From Chromatiales bacterium (GTDB lineage: Bacteria; Pseudomonadota; Gammaproteobacteria; Steroidobacterales; BM003), in assembly GCA_002868855.1 (NCBI GenBank), contig PKUM01000324.1, positions 1-38,803 of the forward strand: a stretch of DNA of 38,803 nt, written 5' to 3'. Numbering within the stretch: position 1 is the first letter of the stretch; every line of letters starts with the position of its first letter. Made by a program: the position numbers and the translations under genes. Below are positions 10,612 through 18,312 of the stretch, piece by piece. Below the pieces are notes generated by a model that saw nothing but the letters and a program-made list of their open reading frames with translations, did not search any database and had not been told where the DNA came from.

Positions 10612-11805
10612 ATGGAAAGAGCCACGGTGAACGAATTGGCGGGCCACCTGAATATTCCAATGATCCTTGGCGTGTTGTTCCTTGTCGGGTTAGCCGCCGA
10701 TCTGATCGGCCGATACACGTTCCTGCCTCGCGTAACGCTCCTGCTCCTTGCCGGTCTTTCGCTTGGTTCGTCCGGCTTCTCTATCCTGCCGGAGCTTTTC
10801 ATTGAAACCTGGTTTCCAACACTAACGACCATTGCACTCGCGTTTATTGGATTCTTGCTAGGTCAGCAACTTTCCTCCTCGGCGTTGCGCGAGCATGGCC
10901 TGAAGATTGTGATCATCTCTGTCTGCAAAGTACTGGGAGCATGGTTAGCGGTCGGACTGGCGCTTTGGCTGGTCGACGCGCCAATAGTTATTGCTGCTCT
11001 TCTTGCTGGCGTGGCGCCGGCAACAGACCCGGCTGCCACTTACGATCAGGTTCGAGAAACAGCTGCAAAAGGTGAATTCGCCGAAACGCTGCTCGCAATC
11101 GTTGGTATCGATGACGTGTGGGGGATAGTGATATTTGTTGCGATGCTGGCGCTTGCAAGGCTTGCCGGCGCCGAGCTGGTATCCGATGCGAGCATCCTGT
11201 CGAGCCTTGCTGACCTTGGCAAAAGCATTGCTCTAGGAGCGATTCTGGGGGCGCCGATGGCCTATCTCACGGGCCGGGTCCGCCGTGGAGAGCCGACGAT
11301 GGTAGAGGCGATCGGTTTCGTCCTGCTGGGTGCAGGCCTTGCAGAGTGGTTTGAGCTATTGCCCATTGTGACGTCCATGGCAATGGGCATTACCGTTGCC
11401 AGTCTTGCGTCTCATCACGATCGTCCGTTTCATGCTATTGAGGGCATCGAGTGGCCGTTCCTGGTCTTGTTCTTCGTTCTCGCGGGCGCCTCGCTTGAAC
11501 TGAATGCACTGAGCTCAGTAGCGGGATACACAATTCTTTACGTTGTAGCCCGATGCGCAGGAATATATGCCGGCACTAGAATTGGCAGCATATTTGCGAA
11601 CGCAAATTCGCAGCTTAAATCCTTCCTGGGACTCGCGCTGTTTCCTCAGGCCGGAGTCGCGATAGGAATGGCCTTATTTGCCGCGCAGAGATTTCCCGAA
11701 TATGGAAACGTCGTTCTCACTGTTGCCGTGGCTTCGACAATTATCCTGGAGACGATTGGCCCGATAATTGCTCGCCAAGCGATTCGTGCTGCGGGCACTA
11801 CGTGA
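10612..11805 (+). CDS. Cation:proton antiporter (Na+/H+ exchanger-type membrane protein)
   Basis: 397 aa polytopic protein; PRVTLLLLAGLSLG, ALLAGVAPATDPAAT, TLLAIVGIDDVWGIVIF motifs. Confidence 0.9.
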   Translation: MERATVNELAGHLNIPMILGVLFLVGLAADLIGRYTFLPRVTLLLLAGLSLGSSGFSILPELFIETWFPTLTTIALAFIGFLLGQQLSSSALREHGLKIVIISVCKVLGAWLAVGLALWLVDAPIVIAALLAGVAPATDPAATYDQVRETAAKGEFAETLLAIVGIDDVWGIVIFVAMLALARLAGAELVSDASILSSLADLGKSIALGAILGAPMAYLTGRVRRGEPTMVEAIGFVLLGAGLAEWFELLPIVTSMAMGITVASLASHHDRPFHAIEGIEWPFLVLFFVLAGASLELNALSSVAGYTILYVVARCAGIYAGTRIGSIFANANSQLKSFLGLALFPQAGVAIGMALFAAQRFPEYGNVVLTVAVASTIILETIGPIIARQAIRAAGTT

Positions 11806-11954
11806 AACTTTAGCGCGCCTGCGTAGCTCAATGATGCGTAGGTCGGCGCATTTGAGCAGGAGACATACCAATGACTATCGAGTACAGAGACATCGGCCTC
11901 AAGAAACGCCAAGACCTTGCGCGCGATTGACTCAGTTTCGGAGGCGGAACCAAC

Positions 11955-12735
11955 GAAAAGGTTCTGACAACTTAATGCTCCCCGACCGCAGATTTTCGCA
12001 TTCTCGTTTCACGCCGCAGCCGATGACTAATTCCTGAACGCAGCTTCCCTAAGCGTTCGGTAATGCGAGGCTTTGATCAAGTGACGAGCCAAGTTGAACA
12101 GGTTGTAAACGGTTGCATGGACACTCAAGAATTTGCCGGCCTGTTTTGCCGACTGCAAACTTCGCATCCCACGTTCCCGCACCCTGGTTGGTGCGTGCGA
12201 TTGTTCTACTCGATTGTTGGCATATTGGGTCATAGCGTGAATGGACTCGGGGATCAGTTCACGATGAGCGACGCCGTAACTTCGCAGTTTAACTGTAACG
12301 ATTCGCCTGGGTTCGTCGCCATGGCTTCTCAGAAACCGCTTAAAGAGGCGCTTTGCAGCGGCGCCATCCCTGCGGCTTTGAAGAAACACGTCCACCACGT
12401 CTCCGTCTTGGTCGACCGCGCGCCACAAATAGTACTGCTTGCCGTTGATCTTGACGAAGACTTCATCGATAAAAAATGTATCGCCATATCCTTGATGCTT
12501 GCGCTTCAGTCGCTTGGCGCATTTGGAACCGAAATTGATACACCAGAGCCGAATGGTTTCGCAGGACACGACAATCCCGCGCTAGGCGAGTAGATCTGCT
12601 ATTTCCCGGTGGCTAAGATTGAATCGGAAATACAGCCAAACTGTGTAGCTGATGACCTCTGCCGGAAACCGGTGTCGTTTGTAGGTGTTCATCCGTGAAG
12701 TGGCCACCATGGGAGGTTAAGTTGTCAGTACCCGT
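11955..12735 (-). mobile_element. IS6-family insertion sequence, transposase with in-frame stop
   Basis: MNTYKRHRFPAEVISYTVWLYFRFNLSHREIADLLA*RGIVVSCETIRLWC...DTFFIDEVFVKINGKQYYLWRAVDQDGDVVDVFLQSRRDGAAAKRLFKRFL... Ends GGTTCTGACAACTTAA (left) and TTAAGTTGTCAGTACCC (right) form imperfect terminal inverted repeats. Confidence 0.85.
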
Positions 12736-12848
12736 CCACTCGTAGCGGACGTTTTTTTCCTGATATCGTCACATCTCCAAATTTTCAGTTATTCCCTAGG
12801 AGAATATTTTTCAAAAACCGAGTGGTGAGTTTCGAAGGTCGAGCTCGC

Positions 12849-12868
12849 GCCCAATCTGGGCTTTTTTT
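12849..12868 (+). terminator. Short rho-independent-like hairpin
   Basis: GCCCA-ATC-TGGGC followed by TTTTTTT. Confidence 0.4.
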
Positions 12869-13550
12869 ACGCCCAGCTGATCCGTCACGGCAACCGCTTC
12901 ACGTTCGGAGTCCGCCGATTACATTCTTCTTTTTGGCATGAAGCTCCTTCACGGCCTTTATCGGCCTTTTCGTAGGCACCCGCGATATCTGGGGTTAACT
13001 CCTACAGGAACCCAGTGTCATGGAAGCTTTCTAATTGGCCTGTATCCTCAAACCGCATTGCGCCGTAACTTGACATAACGAAGGGTCGGTCTAGCCTTAG
13101 GGAGTAATAGGAAGAACGCCCCCTAAAGCAGGGAACTCGCACATGAGCGCTGGGCATTACGCTGGATTTCTCCCGCGGTACTTCATTGTCGGTCCTCCGA
13201 GCCAAATTTGTTTGCGCGACCGAGTATTGCGTCGTGTCGCAATGGAACTGCAGACGGCGTTGAATCACTCATATCGAATCCCGAATTTCACTTGCGCACG
13301 ACAATGCCGGGTTACTAACCTGACACGGAGGCCGATATCGCTTGAAGTAGGATTATTGCATTAGAGCTAGCGCGGATTGACGTCAACAGCTATCAGACAT
13401 GTAGAGAGGACTTCCGCGGCTCGGCCAGAGACGTAAAAAAACGTAAATAGTCTGCAGACGACTCCTAAAGCTGGAGGGCCGAGATCGTCCATGAATTTGC
13501 CCAGCACGACGCTATTTAGAACGATACGAGCAGTTTAGAAGGAGTAGATA

Positions 13551-16500
13551 ATGGCAGGCGACAACGAACTGGGCATCCCAAAAGCCATTCGCACCGCGCT
13601 CGCATCGGGCAATACCGAACGCATCCTCGAAACAGTTGGAGATCTCACGGCTGAAGACACTCGACTTCTCGAGTCAGTACTCGGTCGGGATGCCGTCAAG
13701 GGCATCAAGCGAAAGGCTCGACGAGGCCGCGCGCGGGCCCTCGGAAAGGTCGTGGTAACCCATGGTATCACCGGCTCCGAGCTGGCATCAGTAGATACGT
13801 CCGGGGATGAAGACAAGATCTGGGTAAATCTTTTCCGACTGTTCAATGGCCGCATCGATGACTTGCGGATGGATCCGGCGGGCGGCAGTAAGATGGTTGT
13901 GCGCGTCGAGGGAATTCGAGTGGAATATCTTCCACTGATTGTCGAGCTATCGAGTCGCTGGGACGTACTTCCGTTCGCCTACGACTGGCGCGAGAACATT
14001 GACAAATCGGCGGCTCGACTTGATTCGGCAATAGCCGATTGGGCCAAGGGGCAACCTGCACACATCGTGGCCCATTCCATGGGTGGACTCGTCGCCAGAC
14101 GTTTCATTCAGCATTTTGGACAACGCTGGAACTCGATGAATGACAGTGAAGGCAAGGGTACTGGTGGCCGATTGGTGATGCTGGGAACACCGAATCATGG
14201 GTCCTTCGCGGTCACCCTAATGCTCTCAGGCGCAGAGAAGTTATTGAAGTGGCTCGCAGCTCTCGACCGGCGGCACGACGCGAAGAAGCTATGCGAGATC
14301 ATCGATAGCTTTCACGGGTCCTATCAGATGCTCCCGTCGCCCCTCCTGAGTTTCGGCGACGATCGGCACAAGCTTGCAAAAAAAGCTAACTGGGGCGGGT
14401 TACCCGTAACACAGGCGCTGCTCGACCTCGGGCTAGAATTCCAAAAGCAAATTAGCTCTGTAATTGACCGTGAACGCATGATCTACGTCGCGGGTTATGA
14501 TCGAAAGACCCCTTGGCGCATCCAGGTCGATGCGGGGGGTAAATTCAAATACCAATACACCCTGAACGGAGACGGCCGTGTTCCCCATGAATTGGGGCTA
14601 CTCGAAGGCGTCCCGACCTACTGGCTGAACGAAACTCACGGCGCTCTGCCGCGCAATACCCGACTCCATTCAGGCATTCACGAACTTCTCCAGTCTGGCA
14701 CCACAGATGCCCTGGAATCCCGGCGCCCTCGTTCCCGAGCTGCACGTGACGCAGAGGCCACCTGGGAAAATGCCGAAGATTATTATGTCCTTTCGGCGAA
14801 GGAACGGGAGACACTTCGGTCGATTGGCACGCGCAATCGTGCGGCTCGGCCGGATGACATACAAGAAAACTTGGCGCTTTTGGAGAGTGGACTGCTTGGA
14901 GATTACCTCGGGGGCACCCCCTCTCGAACGCACGGCCCCCGTGGACGAGTCACGCCCAGCGCCGGTCGAACCTCCGCATCCGCGAAGGGTGCCTCTCGTA
15001 AGCTGCGCATTGAGGTCCATTGCGGCGATATCACGCGAGTCGAGGCCGATGTGTGCGCCGCAGGTCATTACATCGGCGTTGAGCCGCAGAATGCCGAACT
15101 CGCGCTTGATTGCGTCGTATCCGGCATTAAGCGCAGCGAGCTCAGCGACACTAGCCCGCTTGCTATTACCGGCCTAACGCGACGCGGCGCTATTAAGGGC
15201 GAACTCGGGGAGGTTCATTTCTACCCGTTCGCCGGGGACCACCATCGGAGACGACTGGCTGCGATCGCAGGTATGGGACTCATGGGGTCGTTCGGCCGCC
15301 GCCAGCTGGTGCGTCTCGCCGAGAGCCTTGCTAGCCAAAGCGGATCTCTGCCTGATGCAGAATCTCTCTGTATGGTCGTGATCGGTAGCGGCGTCGGAGG
15401 CTTGCGGACCCGCGTGGCCGTTGAGGCAATTTTGGAAGGGGTCCTGAATGCCATTTGTGACTGCGACGCCACATCCTGCATCAAGACCCTGATCTTCGTG
15501 GAGCTGCATTTCGGCAAGGCGCTCGAGGTGCAGGAGATACTGAAGACACACTCGAAAACGCTCAATGGGCGGACCGATCGCGTTCAACTCGAACTCGGTC
15601 GCCGACCGCGACGCGGCGGAGGAGCGAGACTGGGTCCCGATTTCGCCCTGGCATTGGCACTCTCTGGCCTGAGTCTCGCGACCGGCAAACATGGCCGGCC
15701 CGAAGACCGCCAGGCCGTCGCTACCATCGTCGATTCGCTCGGTCTGCCAGGTCGCTTTAAAGAACAGGTTACTGAGGAGATTGCGAAGCTGAGTGAGGCT
15801 GCAACCGAGGGCGAAAAGCGCATCGCGCCATCCGAGCTCGCACGAAAACTGAGGCTCGAACTTCGCCGCCGTGACCGAGCACCGCGCGACATTCCAACGC
15901 GCTTATCGGTCTCCTGGGACGGCAATAATGTGGTCGTTGCCGCGTTGACGGATGTCGCCGTTGTTCCCGAGCGGGCATCCGGCGTTCAAAAATCGATAGT
16001 AGACGAAGCGGTTCGGCGCATGGTTGACCCGGCTATCGAGACCATCGCGGACCTCGGACGCAGAGTAAATTTTCTTCTCCTACCGCGGGATTTCCGCGAC
16101 ATTGTCCGACTGACTAATGGTCCAGTCGTGTTGGAGGTCGATCGGGAGATGGCGAAGGTGCACTGGGAAATGATCGCCCAGGACGCGACTCGCGGCACGG
16201 ACGGCAAAGCGCTCGGACTGAGCGTACAGGTAGCACGACAGCTTCGAACCGCTTACAGCACGGTTCCAGCCGCGGAACTTCCGCGAAAAGGATCGCTGAC
16301 GGCATTGGTAATTGGCGATCCCGGCGATCCCGCTCTGGGGCATGACTTGCCGGGAGCGCGTCGCGAGGCGATGGAGGTTGCTGCCTTTCTCGAAAGCTGC
16401 GGGGTCAACGTCACCCTGATGATCGGCGCACCCGGGTCCCCTTCCGAGCAATTCAAAGGTGAAGCGGTTCCGAGCGCGTCTATGTTCGATGTTCTTGGTG

Positions 16501-17138
16501 CACTGATGGATGGAGGCTACGATGTCCTGCACTACGCCGGGCACGGCGACTTCGACGCCAAAGACCCTTCCGGAAGAAGCGGATGGCAGTTCAAGGGTGG
16601 GCTGCTAACGGCGCGTGAACTCGAACGGGTGGATCTGGCTCCCCGCCTCGTCGTAGCGAACGCCTGCCTGTCCGGACTCATCTCCAACAAGTTGGCCGGG
16701 GCAAGGGCAACACAGTGCCTGGACGCGGACCTGCTGCCCGGCCTGGCAGACGAGTTTTTCCGTCGCGGCGTGCGCAACTACGTCGGCACAGCCTGGGAGG
16801 TTGACGACCTCGGTGCAATCGAATTCTCCCGCACTCTGTACACGTCCCTGCTTATGCGCGGCGACACGCTGGGTGCAGCAATGCTCGCGGCGCGCCGGGC
16901 GCTGAAGGAGCAGGAGCAGAGATTCGACGCGTTGTGGGCAGCTTATCAGCACTACGGCTCCCCTGGATTTACTCTGCCCAGTTCGTCCAGCGACGCCGCA
17001 AACGCGGCGGCGGCATCCACGAAGCGGCCTTCGACAAAACGGGGCCGCAAGGAAACCACACCGATTGCCACGCCCACCGCACAGCGTCGAAAATCCTCGC
17101 AGCCCAAAAGCAAGCGAACCGCACGGAAGAAAAAATGA
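13551..17138 (+). CDS. Lipase (LCAT/PGAP1-like) + macro/M17N-like + CHAT protease multidomain protein
   Basis: 1195 aa; RBS AAGGAG upstream. HGITGSEL, AHSMGGLVARRF (Ser176) and LGTPNHG in the N-terminal alpha/beta hydrolase; IEVHCGDITRVEADVCAAGHYIGVEP in the middle; C-terminal DVLHYAGHGDF (His998) and LVVANACLSG (Cys1039), the CHAT His/Cys dyad. Confidence 0.9.
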   Translation: MAGDNELGIPKAIRTALASGNTERILETVGDLTAEDTRLLESVLGRDAVKGIKRKARRGRARALGKVVVTHGITGSELASVDTSGDEDKIWVNLFRLFNGRIDDLRMDPAGGSKMVVRVEGIRVEYLPLIVELSSRWDVLPFAYDWRENIDKSAARLDSAIADWAKGQPAHIVAHSMGGLVARRFIQHFGQRWNSMNDSEGKGTGGRLVMLGTPNHGSFAVTLMLSGAEKLLKWLAALDRRHDAKKLCEIIDSFHGSYQMLPSPLLSFGDDRHKLAKKANWGGLPVTQALLDLGLEFQKQISSVIDRERMIYVAGYDRKTPWRIQVDAGGKFKYQYTLNGDGRVPHELGLLEGVPTYWLNETHGALPRNTRLHSGIHELLQSGTTDALESRRPRSRAARDAEATWENAEDYYVLSAKERETLRSIGTRNRAARPDDIQENLALLESGLLGDYLGGTPSRTHGPRGRVTPSAGRTSASAKGASRKLRIEVHCGDITRVEADVCAAGHYIGVEPQNAELALDCVVSGIKRSELSDTSPLAITGLTRRGAIKGELGEVHFYPFAGDHHRRRLAAIAGMGLMGSFGRRQLVRLAESLASQSGSLPDAESLCMVVIGSGVGGLRTRVAVEAILEGVLNAICDCDATSCIKTLIFVELHFGKALEVQEILKTHSKTLNGRTDRVQLELGRRPRRGGGARLGPDFALALALSGLSLATGKHGRPEDRQAVATIVDSLGLPGRFKEQVTEEIAKLSEAATEGEKRIAPSELARKLRLELRRRDRAPRDIPTRLSVSWDGNNVVVAALTDVAVVPERASGVQKSIVDEAVRRMVDPAIETIADLGRRVNFLLLPRDFRDIVRLTNGPVVLEVDREMAKVHWEMIAQDATRGTDGKALGLSVQVARQLRTAYSTVPAAELPRKGSLTALVIGDPGDPALGHDLPGARREAMEVAAFLESCGVNVTLMIGAPGSPSEQFKGEAVPSASMFDVLGALMDGGYDVLHYAGHGDFDAKDPSGRSGWQFKGGLLTARELERVDLAPRLVVANACLSGLISNKLAGARATQCLDADLLPGLADEFFRRGVRNYVGTAWEVDDLGAIEFSRTLYTSLLMRGDTLGAAMLAARRALKEQEQRFDALWAAYQHYGSPGFTLPSSSSDAANAAAASTKRPSTKRGRKETTPIATPTAQRRKSSQPKSKRTARKKK

Positions 17139-17199
17139 AAGTCGTCAAAAGTCTTGTCACATTCTCTGGCGACATCAGGTTTTAAAAGGAGACCACGCC

Positions 17200-18081
17200 A
17201 TGGCCATCATCACCCCTGACATAAACCGACAGCTGATCGAAGCAACGAAGTTGCCACCTCTGCCCCGACGCAGAAAAAGATCACTCGAGGATCAACCACC
17301 TGTCGAATTGAAGGACACCGATGCACAGACTCTTGTGGCGGGATCAGGCCTTATCGTGGCCGCCGAGAACGTACCGGCGCAGACGCGCGCGGACCTTATT
17401 AACTGCACCCTATTCGCGCAACTCGCCGCCACGGGCGATGTTCCCGACAGCAAGAAAATCATGCCTTGGTACGATGCGTACTTCCGTCGTCTCAGGATTT
17501 TGGGGTGGGCTCAGAGCGATTACCAGTTTCAAGACTACAAGTTCAAGGGGAAGCACGCTGAGGCGCATAAGGCGGTCGAGAAGGTACTAGCTGCGCTGCT
17601 TGGTCCACAAGCCGCAGCCATAGTCGTAATCCAGACCACCCTGCAGGCCCTCCAGGAAATGGACGAGAACAGCCCATGGCTGACATTGTTCGACAAACAA
17701 AGCAAGGTTGAAACCGCGGCTAGATTCCAGGTAGCAACTGCGCAGGTAGGGCCGGGCGGCCTCCTTCAGACGGCATTGGTCGCGTTTCATCTGAAGGCAA
17801 GGGCAAAGTTCACACAGGTCCTGTTTTTCAAGTTCTCATCCAGTTCCACCAGCCTAAAATATGCATCCGGCATCGCCACGATTCAGGAGTCTGCCCTGAA
17901 TGAAACTCGGGAGCTGATAGCTGATCAGCTCGCTCGCTACCGCCGGCAGATGGTGGCGGATGTAAAGTTCCCGCCGCTGCGCGTCGCGACGACACAAGCC
18001 GTGCGTATAACTCGGGGGCGCGCTGCGACCAGAAGCGGCGCTCGGGCTTTCAAGCCACGGGATGTGCTCACGACGCTCTGA
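17200..18081 (+). CDS. Uncharacterised 293 aa protein in CHAT/TIR cassette
   Basis: ATG at 17200 preceded by AAAAGGAGA; 61 bp after the CHAT stop, same strand; no family recognised. Confidence 0.8.
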   Translation: MAIITPDINRQLIEATKLPPLPRRRKRSLEDQPPVELKDTDAQTLVAGSGLIVAAENVPAQTRADLINCTLFAQLAATGDVPDSKKIMPWYDAYFRRLRILGWAQSDYQFQDYKFKGKHAEAHKAVEKVLAALLGPQAAAIVVIQTTLQALQEMDENSPWLTLFDKQSKVETAARFQVATAQVGPGGLLQTALVAFHLKARAKFTQVLFFKFSSSSTSLKYASGIATIQESALNETRELIADQLARYRRQMVADVKFPPLRVATTQAVRITRGRAATRSGARAFKPRDVLTTL

Positions 18082-18312
18082 TGGCGAATGGCGTTCTCGC
18101 AAGCCACACAACGAGATGACGATGTTGTCTGTACGTCGTCAGGGGGTTCCCGGTGCAGACGCGATAACATATAAATCCTGCCCCGATACGAGCCCTGGCC
18201 ATCTGACGCGAAGGGAGCCCATCGACTAGAATCGTAACCAGACTATCGGGGCTATCTTCCTACAAAGAGCATTCGTCGAATTCTGGCGGGCCGATTGGAA
18301 AGGACATCTATT

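Noticed and set aside
13551-17138. Idea that the CHAT protein is part of a type III-E CRISPR (gRAMP/TPR-CHAT) locus
   Set aside because: No Cas7-11-like gene, no CRISPR array and no TPR region in this protein.
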